A stretch of 26,694 nucleotides of DNA from Plakobranchus ocellatus (GCA_019648995.1 BLXT01005617.1:1935178-1961871), one strand, 5' to 3'; numbered from the stretch's first letter, positions 1-8,350 are shown. Program-made: numbers and translations. Notes: generated by a model from the letters alone, not told the origin.

Positions 1-256
1 AAAAAAAAAAAAAAAAAAAAAACTTTTTTACTGCTACTGCTACTTACACTGCTACGCAACTGCTACTATAGCTGCTGTTGCTGCTGCTGCTACTACTACT
101 AGCCTACTATTAGTTCTATTATCCGGTATTGAACCGACAACGTTTACTATTGCTGCTGTTTTTAGTTTCAAAAATGTTTTTACCCAACATGCACCAGGAA
201 TGTTAGGGTTGTGAATATATTTTTGGATCGCTGTCTCAGATAATCTTAGCAATCAA
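1..256 (-). repeat. Possible tRNA-derived SINE with a trinucleotide tail, at the window edge
   Basis: On the minus strand, positions 135-125 read GGTTCAATACC, a good match to an RNA polymerase III B box. A looser A-box-like stretch lies upstream at 196-183. Downstream come a CAG/TAG trinucleotide tract (about 105-31) and a 22-base poly-A/poly-T run that opens the window. A box pair followed by a simple-sequence tail is the layout of a tRNA-derived SINE. The 66-codon open frame across it is explained by the trinucleotide tract. The A box is weak and no target-site duplication can be checked because the element touches the edge. Confidence 0.3.
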
Positions 257-1680
257 TGGGTTGAATGCAGAGGATGCAGGGCAAAGTGAATAATAACTAA
301 AATTTCCACTAAGAGAGCAAAAATTGATTAACAAATTAAAAAAGAAAAAGTATATTTAGACTCATTAATTGCCCCTTTTATTTGGTTTCACCACCCATAC
401 TGCCATTGTCGAGTTGACGAAAACAAAAGAACATTGATCAATAGATCTAAATTTCGTTTACTCGCGCAAGCCCTATTATGCCATGTTGTTTACAAATTTA
501 TTTCAATGATATTGAAATAGTATTATAAGAATGATGAAAGGCTATGTTGTCCTCTTCATGTTTTCTGATTGTAAATCCAACAGCACAGCATGTGTGAACC
601 GTTTTGGAAATTAAATAATATGCTTTACAAACGATGCTCAGCTGAGTGAACAGTGAAAGCTAACGGTTTGAGTGCGGGTACCAGAACTCCCGGCCAAGTA
701 TCTTGCCCTCCTTTTGAAAGCCCGCTGCAGTTCTATTACGCACAGACTTATCGCCCACTAAGCGCTCTCTATTTATCGTACTCTGAGTGCTACATTTATT
801 TCATTTCCTTCAACCAACATTGCATCCTCAGGATCCTTATTTTAAAAAGAAATTAAAAAATCCTAGGTGCTGAAAAAATTAAATGAATAATTCGTTGAAT
901 TATGGAATCGAATTTTATTTTGTGGTAACACATTATTAGTGAGCCGAAATCACTGACCTAAAAATATAATTTTTCTATTTTTAGTTCAGTGGCCCTCAAC
1001 GAGTATCACATGATCTTCTTGAGACGTAACAGAAAACGACATTATAATACAAAATCCAAAAAGTTAATTTTAAAACTGGCAAAAATAAATGTAACACAAT
1101 TCTTTGTGTCTTTACCTTTCCAAGGATATGCCATACATTGATTTTGGGTAAAAAAAATGATGGAACTATGCATTTTTAAAAATGGCAACCTCTACAAAAT
1201 TTTTTCCAAGGGAAAAAAACACTAATAAATAAACCATTTAAAGAGTTTTTTTTAACTTAAAATTTATCCATTCCTAACTATCTGAGTCATTTCTCTCTTC
1301 CTTTTTTAATGTTTATTTCACAACCAATACATTGTATTCTTCTTTGGCTTATCACATAGCTTAACTTCGTTGTGCCTAAATCTTTTTAGCCCTCTCTGTT
1401 CCAACCACTGAACTATTTTACAGTGGTTACAACTGAGAGATTGCCAGTTTGGCATTAATGACGGTGAAACACCTTTTCAACTGCTAAGACTAGGACTAGC
1501 CTAGCACGTTTTTGTCTTCTGCTCTTTTTATCTTTGCGGCTTGACAACATCCATTTAGAAGCCTAATCCAGCCTAATTTCATTGACTTCGCTTGCTGACG
1601 CAACAGTGTTCAAATAGGCTTAACTATCTTGTCTGGATCTAATATTTCTCTTTTTGTGGCGCAGTTTTTGTAAGTGATTT
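257..1680. other. No gene seen: AT-rich intergenic sequence
   Basis: About 1.4 kb of AT-rich DNA without a credible coding frame or RNA gene. A short perfect palindrome at 499-519 (9-bp arms, 3-base centre) and a somewhat GC-richer patch at 655-760 are the only local structure. The 67-codon open frame at 653-856 has no recognisable domain and reads like chance. Confidence 0.6.
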
Positions 1681-1835
1681 AATAGACGAAGAATAAGTGA
1701 TAGATCTAGAAATCTAGATTAGATCTCGATTAGGATTAGTTTAGATCTAGATCTACATCTAGATCTAGAGATCTAAATCTAACGCAGCTCTACTTCTTAG
1801 TTTAGCACAGATCTTGATCTAGATCAGATATCCAG
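1681..1835. repeat. GATCTAGA-rich simple repeat tract
   Basis: Overlapping AGATCT / TAGATCTAGA hexamers recur more than ten times in about 150 bases, separated by short A/T-rich spacers. The tract is largely self-complementary. Smaller patches of the same motif occur near 2050-2080, 3165-3190, 10070-10090, 10229-10245 and 20960-20975, so this is a genome-wide simple repeat rather than a local feature. Confidence 0.75.
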
Positions 1836-1844
1836 ATAGGAAGA

Positions 1845-1944
1845 GGCTAGGTAGACCCCAATCGGGGACTATGTAGTCATGGTGTCTAATTAGTCCCCCA
1901 TTGAGGAGCACCTAGCCACCATGGCTACGTAGTCCCCAACTGAG
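1845..1944. repeat. Compact cluster of nested hairpins
   Basis: Three copies of a TAGTCCCC-nATTGAGG-like motif occur in 100 bases: one inverted (1857-1872) and two direct (1891-1906 and 1930-1944). An 8-bp perfect stem pairs 1845-1852 with 1910-1917. A second, nearly perfect stem pairs about 1869-1884 with 1918-1933. The two stems are mutually exclusive or interleaved. This could be a small MITE or a palindrome-prone repeat. No coding role is evident. Confidence 0.5.
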
Positions 1945-1945
1945 T

Positions 1946-2484
1946 GATAAACACAAAGCAAACACATGTATGTCTAGTCTTTCGAGTGAGATTTTAACTC
2001 TGTTGAAATAAAACATGTAATAGAAATCGAACTTAATCTTAAATAAAATTAGATCTAAATGCTTAGGCCTATAGATCTACCAGTAAACAACGAATAACAA
2101 AGAAGACACAATAAAATACAAATGTATTATAAATATTAAAAGTTAACATGTCAATATACACGAACATTTTGTTTAGTCAGCAAGTATCAATTATGATAAG
2201 GGAAACACAATATAACTTAGTGGTAACGTTCCCCTCAAAATAAGCAATATAGAGTCTATTGGCGTTTGCGTACGCAATTTTACCTCAGCCCGCGGGCCCA
2301 GCTGCCTCATTTCTTTTTTTCTGCCTTTTGCAAGTGACCTACCTAGATCTATCAACATTAAATGTGAAAGTAACTTCTGAGTGTTCATCCAATCAGGAAA
2401 AAGATGGCATGGTTTTTATATCCAGCCAATGGAAACCTTTCTCTCAAAGTAATATTGAAGTGTCACAAGTATTGTGATGATTGT
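1946..2484. other. No gene seen: intergenic sequence left of the pogo-like element
   Basis: AT-rich DNA without a supported gene. It contains a 12-bp palindrome, TTGCGTACGCAA, at 2266-2277. This matches the TTTGCGTAC motif found repeatedly inside the adjacent transposon ends. A GC-rich GGGCCC patch follows at about 2290-2300. Short open frames here are chance. Confidence 0.55.
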
Positions 2485-2607
2485 TGTCCACCTTTTGCAT
2501 ACAGTGCCAGATTTTTTACTGTTTGCGTACTCTTGTTCATTTTTTGCATACATCTATATGAAATCATCACAATAAATTTTTTAGCGTACATTTCTTCTTA
2601 CTGTACG

Positions 2608-2893
2608 TTAGGTTTGTGTTCCTTTGGAATTTTTAAAGGGCATATATACAATTAAATAAGCTGTGGCACTTTTTACGAACACCTCTTAAAGGATACTTTT
2701 AGCGTACATGTGCCCAACTTTGCGTAGGTCTCTTACAATTCATAGCATACATTTGTTTATTAGGTTTGTGTTCCTTTGGAATTTTTGAAGGGCATATACA
2801 ATTAAATTTAAGCTGTGGCACTTTGCAAACACCTCTTAAAGTATACTTTTAGCTTACATGTGCCCAACTTTGCATACGTCTCTTACAATTCAT
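2608..2893. repeat. 152-bp tandem duplication in the left part of the pogo-like element
   Basis: Copy 1 (about 2608-2743) and copy 2 (about 2760-2893) agree over their whole length, with a few substitutions and small indels. Period is 152 bp. Each copy contains a GCGTAC/GCATAC-type motif near its end, so the duplication also doubled putative subterminal motifs. Confidence 0.75.
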
Positions 2894-3209
2894 TTTGTTT
2901 TTGTTTATGTAAACTTTATCTAACTGTGTCTTTTTAAAAATGAAGCTTAATAATTAAACTATGGGTATTTTGATGCAAAAACAAAAGCTATTTAAAACGA
3001 GTCAAAAGTGAGAGACACAGGAAAGAAATGGTGTCGATATTGTTCCTAAACTTAATGCTGTATTTTTTGTAGCCTAAAGTTCATAATGAAAACACAAAAA
3101 CTTGTAGTTTCTAGTTGACATAATAGAAAGAAAAACAAAACATATATGTTTAGTTTGTCAGATCAAGAAAAAGATCTATCTTGATCTGGAAAGTATATTT
3201 TTAACAGGA

Positions 3210-3241
3210 AAAAAAAGAAAAAAAAAAAAAAAAAAGAAAAA
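3210..3241. repeat. A-rich run just downstream of the transposase stop
   Basis: An A-rich tract interrupted by single Gs, only a few bases beyond the transposase stop codon. On the transcribed strand it is a T-rich run, so it is not a retroposed poly-A tail of this gene. It is a simple repeat. Confidence 0.6.
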
Positions 3242-3247
3242 GAATAA

Positions 3248-3874
3248 TTAAAAATAGCAGCAAGCAAAACGTGCCTTCTTCAACTCCTCCTCGTCTGGGT
3301 CTTTTAAGTTGGTGCAGCAGCTGTGCCACCATAACGAGCACTTTTCACATTGTATCCAAAGGATACTTGGTTCCCCGACTGTCCCACACCCAGCACACTT
3401 GTCATTATTGTCAGACTCACCCACCTCATCTTCTTCATCAATTTCACTCATGAACATTTCCATAACTTCATCGTCCGAGTCTCTTGAACTAACGTAACTT
3501 GATCTTTTGCCTTTCTTCATCTTCATCTTCTTCCTTTCCAATTCTTTCTTTCTCTTTGCATTCTCTTTCTTTGCATTCATTTCCTCTTTCTTATTCTTCT
3601 TCTCCACCAGTGCCTCCTCTTTTCTTCTTTTCTGTGCCTCCTTTTCTTCTTGCTGATGCCTCTTTTTCTCTCTCGCGAGTTCTTTCTTCTCCTTCTTCTT
3701 TCTCTCTGCCTCCTCATTATCTAAAATTTTTTTCTTTTGGAGACTTCTCCACTCTTCAGACAAAAGCAGACGGGGGATTGTGGGAGACTTTTTTTTATTC
3801 CGGCAGCCTTTGGAGGAATGGAATTGGGGAAGTTTTAATATGTCCACTTGGGTCAAGGCGACTTTTTCAGGAGT
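3248..3874 (-). CDS. Transposase C-terminal segment: charged coiled coil and PHD finger
   Basis: In the same frame as the segment before it and separated by one TAA. Roughly residues 40-120 of the 202-residue frame 3248-3856 are almost entirely Lys, Glu, Arg and Gln, a long charged helix or coiled coil that may hold nuclear localisation signals. An acidic stretch follows (SDDEVMEMFMSEIDEEDEVGESD). The C-terminus is a PHD finger with spacing C-x2-C-x12-C-x2-C-x4-H-x2-C, with WIQCEKC and WWHSCC. The last zinc pair has only one Cys: the final expected Cys is Phe 202, immediately before the stop. PHD fingers usually read histone H3 tails, so a chromatin-targeting role is plausible but inferred. 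Confidence 0.7.
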   Translation of the reverse strand, partial: TPEKVALTQVDILKLPQFHSSKGCRNKKKSPTIPRLLLSEEWRSLQKKKILDNEEAERKKKEKKELAREKKRHQQEEKEAQKRRKEEALVEKKNKKEEMNAKKENAKRKKELERKKMKMKKGKRSSYVSSRDSDDEVMEMFMSEIDEEDEVGESDNNDKCAGCGTVGEPSILWIQCEKCSLWWHSCCTNLKDPDEEELKKARFACCYF

Positions 3875-4345
3875 TTATCTTGTGAATGCTTCAGTTAATT
3901 TTTGGACATGGTGGTGAAATGACTGGAATTCATGGTCACCAGCAGGCTGAGGCTGGGTTGATGACAGGCGATCCAGGAAATCCTTTGATTTCCTGGACCC
4001 AATCTCCTCTTGAATGAATACTGTATAGGCCTGAAGGGCACTGAGTTGTTCCGCTGTCATGGCCTTTACAGTATCAGACGTGATGAAGCTTGGGGAAGTT
4101 GGAGGTGCAGGACTGCTGAAAAGGCCGGTGTGTTCTTGAAGAGAACTGGGAAAGCTTGCATTGTTGGAAGGAGTTTGTGGAAAAGAGGTAGGCACCACAT
4201 TCGAAGGGCTGGCAGGGTTTGGATCATCAGATGGGATGGAGGGGAAAAAGGTAGGTGTAATGTTTATATGGCTGGGAGGGGTCAGATTGTCAGAGGGGAT
4301 TGAAGGAAGTGAAGTAGGTATGGAAGGGCTGGGAGGGGTCTTGAT
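3875..4345 (-). CDS. Transposase linker segment: Ser/Pro-rich end and helical block
   Basis: Open continuation of the transposase frame from the last degenerate repeat units into a Ser/Pro/Asn-rich stretch (TSFPQTPSNNASFPSSL). It ends in a helical-looking block, ITSDTVKAMTAEQLSALQAY ... EEIGSRKSKDFLDRLSS ... HHHVQKLTEAFTR, before a TAA. The next segment follows in the same frame directly after that stop. No known domain is recognised. Its position suggests a spacer or dimerisation helix. A GTG-initiated frame at 4198 is only a subset; the ancestral frame extends further upstream. Confidence 0.5.
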   Translation of the reverse strand: MKTPPSPSIPTSLPSIPSDNLTPPSHINITPTFFPSIPSDDPNPASPSNVVPTSFPQTPSNNASFPSSLQEHTGLFSSPAPPTSPSFITSDTVKAMTAEQLSALQAYTVFIQEEIGSRKSKDFLDRLSSTQPQPAGDHEFQSFHHHVQKLTEAFTR

Positions 4346-4660
4346 TGTCAGAGGGAATGGAGAGAAGAGAGGTAGGTATGGAAGGGCTGCAAGGGGTCGG
4401 TTAATCAGAGGCGATGGGGGGAAGAGCGGTAGGTATGGAAGGGCTGGGAGGGGTAGGTTCCTCAGAGGCGATGGGGGGAAGAGCGGTAGCTATGGAAGGG
4501 CTGGGAGGGGTCGGTTCGTCAGAGGCAATGGGGAAAAGAGCGGTAGGTATGGAAGGGCTGGGAGGGGTCGGTTCCTCAGAGGCGATGGGGGGAAGAGCGG
4601 TAGGTATGGAAGGGCTGGGAGAGGTCGGATTGTCAGAGGGGATGGGGGAGTGGTCGTTGA
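4188..4660 (-). repeat. 57-bp coding minisatellite, about 8 copies, proline-rich
   Basis: Six well-conserved 57-bp units (4312-4655) and two longer, diverged units (4188-4311) lie head to tail. On the minus strand they encode a 19-residue repeat of the form ASEEPTPPSPSIPTALPPI. Most units are an exact multiple of three. A lost C near 4650 and one extra base near 4343 move the middle units out of and back into the frame of their neighbours. An alternative frame is also Pro/Leu-rich and open for several units, until TAG at 4490. The segment would form a disordered linker between the DDE domain and the coiled-coil/PHD tail. Confidence 0.8.
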
Positions 4661-4817
4661 GGTATAGTCATCCACATGAGGACTGTCACAAGGAGCATGC
4701 TTTTGGAAAACTGTCCCTGGACCTAACTTTCCCGCCAGCAGGGCTCTCTCAGGGTTTAAGGGGTAGATCCCCGCCACCTTAAAACTTTTTCACGCCATTT
4801 CTTTTGTGACACTTTTC

Positions 4818-5519
4818 TTATGCAGGGCGAAACACTCCGGCGAAGGAATCGAGTCCCACTCCCTCTCCCGTGTGGAAAATATGTTGTCTGCTTGCCTCAC
4901 CCCACACAGACTTCAGGGACCCAAAAAGAGCCTGCTCCCAAGGATGAATTAAATGGGATGCGTGGGGCAGCAAGCAGAACAGCATGACTTGATTTTTCAA
5001 ACATATTTCTGTTATCTCTTCCATACTCGTGTGGCTCGGGTGGCCATCTACAAGGAGGAGGACTGGTTTTGGTAATGGCTTCACCGCAGGGACGAAGCAT
5101 TCTTCGAGCCATTTCAGGAAAATGGGTGCCGTGATCCAGCCATTATCACTGGCTTGGATCAAGGCATCTGGGAAATCTGCCAGCAGATTTTTAGTGGGGA
5201 CCCGTTTGTACGGATAAATTAGGGTCGGTGGTAAATACTGTCCAGCAGCACTACTGCAAGTGAGTACTGTTACTTGCTTTTTTGTATTAGCTGTGACCTT
5301 GTACACGTGTTTTGCTCCCTTCTGTGCGATTACTTTTCGGCTCTTAGGATCGAATGAAAATCCCGTTTCGTCAGCATTGAACAGTCGCTGAGGGCTCTTT
5401 AGGAGCACAGGGTCGATGGCGTTGCAGCAGCTCCTGAGCTCCTCAAACCAGCGTCTTACAACGTCCCTGCAGATGACAGCTCTCTCTTTCCCGAGAGACA
5501 CTGGGCTTCTCTTTGTCAG
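4818..5519 (-). CDS. Transposase exon 2: DDE superfamily endonuclease domain (fragment)
   Basis: This frame encodes about 234 residues of a DDE_1-type pogo/Tigger transposase. The first catalytic Asp is in FNADETGF (about 5370-5372). The second is in LLVDGHPSH, about 108 residues later. The third position normally lies in a HLLQPLDV-type motif; here it reads HLIHPWEQALFG, so Glu replaces Asp, 37 residues after the second Asp. The rest of the fold is recognisable: KGAKHVYKVTA, QVTVLTCSSAAGQYLPP, GWITAPIFLKWL. The frame ends at a stop right after FAGVFRPA. A one-base shift continues it as HKKSVTKEMA, a TGA, then KSFKVAGIYPLNPERA, the usual transposase tail. The product would have cut and joined transposon DNA; this copy is broken. 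Confidence 0.8.
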   Translation of the reverse strand: MTKRSPVSLGKERAVICRDVVRRWFEELRSCCNAIDPVLLKSPQRLFNADETGFSFDPKSRKVIAQKGAKHVYKVTANTKKQVTVLTCSSAAGQYLPPTLIYPYKRVPTKNLLADFPDALIQASDNGWITAPIFLKWLEECFVPAVKPLPKPVLLLVDGHPSHTSMEEITEICLKNQVMLFCLLPHASHLIHPWEQALFGSLKSVWGEASRQHIFHTGEGVGLDSFAGVFRPA

Positions 5520-5871
5520 CTGTTGATAGAAAAATTAGAATTTATATTAAAGGCCGTTTAGAATTAACAAAAGGCTGTGGATTTGAAGTAAGTAATTTGT
5601 ACCAAGGCACTCCTGCTGTTAGGATGTTGTAGGTATATTATCTGTGTATTTAAAGGATGTTTTCATGTGTTTGCAACTTCGTTGACTCTTAAAATATTAA
5701 AAAAAAACAAAAAACAAAAAAAAAAAAACAGACATAAATAGGGAACATATTTGGTACACAACATGAACGTATCCCCTCCTCCCCTCCCCCAAACTCTTCA
5801 CCAGTACACATACACTCACACGACTATTTTTTAAATGCGCACAGAAATAACTTCCTGAGCATAGTTCTTAC
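5520..5871 (-). other. Transposase intron (352 bp, phase 0)
   Basis: The donor GTAAGA follows the ...FVKRHPQ codons. The acceptor TTTCTATCAACAG precedes LTKRSPVSLGKERA. Splicing joins two parts of a motif that is contiguous in the transposase family. The intron contains an A-rich run (about 5700-5730) and a C-rich tract (about 5773-5790) and no open frame of note. Confidence 0.7.
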
Positions 5872-6290
5872 CTGAGGATGACGTTTCACGAACTGGTATG
5901 CCCAAGCACGACTGGGCGTAGTATCCTCGTTCGTAGCAGATGAAGGTGATCCCTCCTTTTCTCTCCGGAGGTCGATAAGTCTCTTTGCCGTCATTCGGGG
6001 GTCGTCCACTGTGTGGCCAAACCCACTCCCGGCGAGAGCAATAAGCCATTCCACCAGCTTCTGCTCTTCGCCAAGAGTGAGGAGGCTTGAGGTGTTTTTC
6101 TCCGTGTGGAGTGGCCTCCTTCCCTTTACTTTATCTACGAGCGTTCCGAGGGGAATGCCAAAGGTCGCAGAGGCCTTGCGAAACGAAAGGCCTCCCTTCA
6201 TAGCATCGACGGCCTTTGTCACAGTGTCGTTATCATGTCGTTTCCTCACACCTTCGCCTTCACAGGTGCTGTTTTCTTAGATGGAACCAT
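5872..6290 (-). CDS. Transposase exon 1: psq/CENPB-type DNA-binding region (frameshifted start)
   Basis: From ATG 6290-6288 the first 14 codons encode a short Lys-rich leader and then hit TGA. The downstream frame (from about 6249) opens with RKRHDND and continues to the donor at 5871. A 2-base TG duplication at the join would explain the break. The psq-type helix-turn-helix is the segment with AVDAMKGG, SFRKASATFGIP and TLVDKVKGRRP. It is followed by a CENPB-like helical segment (LGEEQKLVEWLI, RMTAKRLIDLR) and the WAYQFVKRHPQ motif that ends the exon. This block would bind the transposon ends. The exon ends CAG|GTAAG and joins in phase 0 to LTKRSPVSL of the next exon, the usual family continuation, so the splice is well supported. 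Confidence 0.7.
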
Positions 6291-6822
6291 ATCTAGTGGG
6301 AAAAATATGTAACAATTAATATGTTAGCATGTTTAATTTTCCTTTAATTTTTTATTTTAATAATTTTTTTTTTTTGGTATCATTTAGCCGATTTACTTCA
6401 GCGTATGTCTTTTATTTCTTGTTTACTGTAGAGGTTTAGGGGAGTGGGTTGGTGGATGATAAGGACTGGTACTGTTCTGTAATTATCGAAGTAATGTAAT
6501 GTATTGCAGCTAAAGCAATATTAAATTATTTAAGCCTCTTTGTTTCATTTATGCAGTTGTGGTGCTTTCTCATGGAAGTTTTTTAAGATAATATGAACGT
6601 ACAAGCTTTTATCTCTGTACCAAACAGTATTTATATACGAAAACCATGTGTACGCAAAATATAAAAAGATTACAAATATGTTAAAACTTTGCATACACCT
6701 GTCTTTCTAGTAAATGTCAGCCAATTTCCTATTATGGACATCTTGCGCACATTAAACAATATATTCTTTATTATTAAATGCAAAGAGAAAGTAAGAAAAT
6801 CTCATCTGGCAACTAATCTTAC

Positions 6823-6895
6823 CTTCTTCCGGCAGACGTAGTTTCGTTTCCTGTGGAAGATGGACCTGACGATGTGACCGGATCGCTGAATAAAA
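6823..6895 (-). other. Probable 5'-UTR exon of the transposase gene (upstream end unknown)
   Basis: The only strong donor upstream of the transposase ATG is the GTAAGATTAG at 6822 and below, preceded by CCGGAAGAAG. The exon before it is locally GC-richer than its surroundings and contains no ATG on the minus strand. It would pair with the TTTTTCCCACTAG acceptor at 6293. The transcription start is not defined; 6895 is a guess at where the GC-richer stretch ends. Confidence 0.4.
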
Positions 6896-7223
6896 TTGAA
6901 AAGTTTGCAAATTCGCGGGTTTTAAAACGAAGCTACTGGGATTATTTTTACGATATGCCAGATTAGTATTTTTTGAGGAAAAACAAAAAAAAAAGGTAGG
7001 TAATAACAATCAGTCGTGTCTGTACACCTGAGATCACCGCTTAATGGTGGACTGGGTATACCAATAATCATTAATCGTGACTGTACGCAAAATGTGAACA
7101 CTTCCTTGGCTATAGCAAGCACTTGCTAAGCTCTATATACATGGTTGTCTATGACATTTTATCATCAATGAAACAAAATTTGAGAGGTAAAATAACAATT
7201 TCAACTACACTGAAAGTTACAAA

Positions 7224-8350
7224 AAGTTATGAATCACCAAGAAAACATTGTTTTGTAACGTAAGCGTTTGAAATCTAACAATAAATCACCACTGGCATGT
7301 TGAATTAAGAAAAAAATTAGCTTGTGGTATTGGTCTTTGTTCTATATTAAAACAACAAGAAAGCTCGTATTACGGTACATCATAAAAAAAAAACCCAAAA
7401 GAAAAACCATTGTGACAATCACGCCTTCGTAAGTTATGCAAATACTAGCGTTTTTGTGCTACGTGACATGCTCCTCTGTCTGCTTTTCCCACAATTAGCT
7501 CTGCGTTAGATCGGAAAATACCTAGCGCCTTTTCTACCATTATTCATTTCAGAACTATAAATTTAGCGGGAAAATTATGACTTATTGGCTGGATCTTGTA
7601 GGTCTTACTCTAGTTCTTAGCGTAAGTTATGAATCACCAAGGAAACATTGTTTTGTAACGTGCGCATTTGAAATTTCACAATAAATCATCACTTGTGCGT
7701 TGATTTAAGAAAAGATCAGCTGTGGTATTGGTCTTTGTTCAATATTGAAACAACAAGAAAGCTTGTGTTACGGCACATTATAAAAAAGACCTTCGTGGCA
7801 TCTGCGCCTATGTACGTTATCCAAATACGAGTGTTTTCCTGCTATGAAACATACTCCTATGCTTTTCCCACAATTAGCACTAGGTTGGATCGGAACATAC
7901 CTAACGCCTTTTCTTTCATTAACCATTTAAGAATCATAAATTTGATGGGAAAAAAATAAAACTCACTAACTGGATTTTGTAGATCTTAACTCTTTGTGTC
8001 CGGATTTTTTTTCCACATCTGGACAAAGTTTTCTCCCTCTGCCCCTTTTCTTTCATATAGTTAGCGGCTGCTCGGTCATATGTATCATTCCGTCGGCCGC
8101 TGGGAGCGGCCGCTCGGAGTTATTGAGTTAATCTAGATCTTAGCGCCAGTTATGAATCACTAAGAAAAGATTGTACCGTAACGTACAAATTTAAAATCTA
8201 ACAATAAATCGCGTCGCTGTTATATAGATCAGCTAGTTGTATTTTTCTTTGTTCAATATTGACACACAACAAGAAAGCACGTGGTGTGGCACATCAAAAA
8301 GATAACCTCTATGACAATCGTGCCTACGAACTTCAAAGACGAGAGTCTCC
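7224..8350. repeat. Diverged tandem triplication, unit about 400 bp
   Basis: Unit 1 starts at 7224 and unit 2 at 7624, exactly 400 bases apart. Both begin AGTTATGAATCACCAAG and run in parallel for their full length. Unit 3 starts at 8148 and is similar up to about 8350. Units 2 and 3 are 524 bases apart because a 142-base insertion (138-bp element plus a duplicated TTAA) lies at the end of unit 2; without it the unit is 382 bp. Visible identity is about 80 per cent, so the array is old. No unit has a convincing coding frame. It may be a satellite or part of a larger element. Confidence 0.85.
7986..8131. mobile_element. 138-bp piggyBac-like MITE with TTAA target duplication
   Basis: TTAA at 7986-7989 and again at 8128-8131 flank a 138-bp insert. 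Its ends read CTCTTTGTGTCCGG and, from the other side, CTCAATAACTCCGAG: imperfect terminal repeats starting with the same CTC. The insert is GC-richer than its surroundings near its right end (GCGGCCGC). The matching point in unit 1 of the host tandem repeat (near 7604) lacks the insert and reads GGTCTTACTCTAGTTCTTAGCG. After removal of the insert plus one TTAA, the occupied site reads GATCTTAATCTAGATCTTAGCG. TTAA targets are the hallmark of piggyBac elements. Confidence 0.75.

Larger units (their letters stand above)
3248..6822 (-). pseudogene. Pogo/Tigger-like transposase gene with C-terminal PHD finger, multiply disrupted
   Basis: In transcription order the gene reads as follows. A 5'-UTR exon ends at a GTAAGA donor at 6822. 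A 530-bp intron (6822-6293) ends in a pyrimidine-rich CTAG acceptor just before an ATG at 6290-6288. Next come a psq/CENPB-type DNA-binding exon, a 352-bp phase-0 intron (5871-5520), and a long exon. The long exon carries the DDE domain, a proline-rich repeat, a basic/acidic coiled coil and a PHD finger. Lesions seen: a 2-base shift near 6250, a frameshift near 4818, an in-frame TGA near 4796, two opposing one-base shifts in the repeat (about 4650 and 4343), and a TAA at about 3874. All other junctions stay in frame. The domain order fits invertebrate 'tigger/jerky-like' transposases. The PHD finger is an accessory domain I infer was part of the ancestral protein, because it lies in the same reading frame beyond a single stop. 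Confidence 0.75.
2485..7100 (-). mobile_element. Decayed pogo/Tigger-like DNA transposon (extent estimated)
   Basis: The body carries one minus-strand transposase gene (about 6823 to 3248). Candidate terminal inverted repeats are 2485-2506 and 7079-7100. Read inward from each end they match at 18 of 22 positions and share a TTTTGC(A/G)TACAGT core. Further (T)TTGCGTAC / TTGCATAC copies sit just inside both ends (2521, 2542, 2582, 2698, 2870; 6651, 6688 and so on), consistent with subterminal transposase-binding repeats. Pogo-family elements duplicate a TA target. I could not fix a TA pair that fits both ends exactly, so the boundaries are provisional. The transposase is broken in several places, so this copy should be immobile unless helped in trans. 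Confidence 0.5.

Noticed and set aside
655..760. GC-richer patch with a T-arm-like stem on the minus strand
   Set aside because: The loop has the wrong length and sequence for a T arm, and no A box is present.
3271..3885. Plus-strand open frames opposite the PHD/coiled-coil segment
   Set aside because: Ser/Phe-rich antisense shadows of the Lys/Glu-rich minus-strand coding sequence.
4010..4782. Plus-strand Gly/Arg-rich repeat frames
   Set aside because: Antisense reading of the 57-bp proline-rich minisatellite; the repeat length keeps every frame open.
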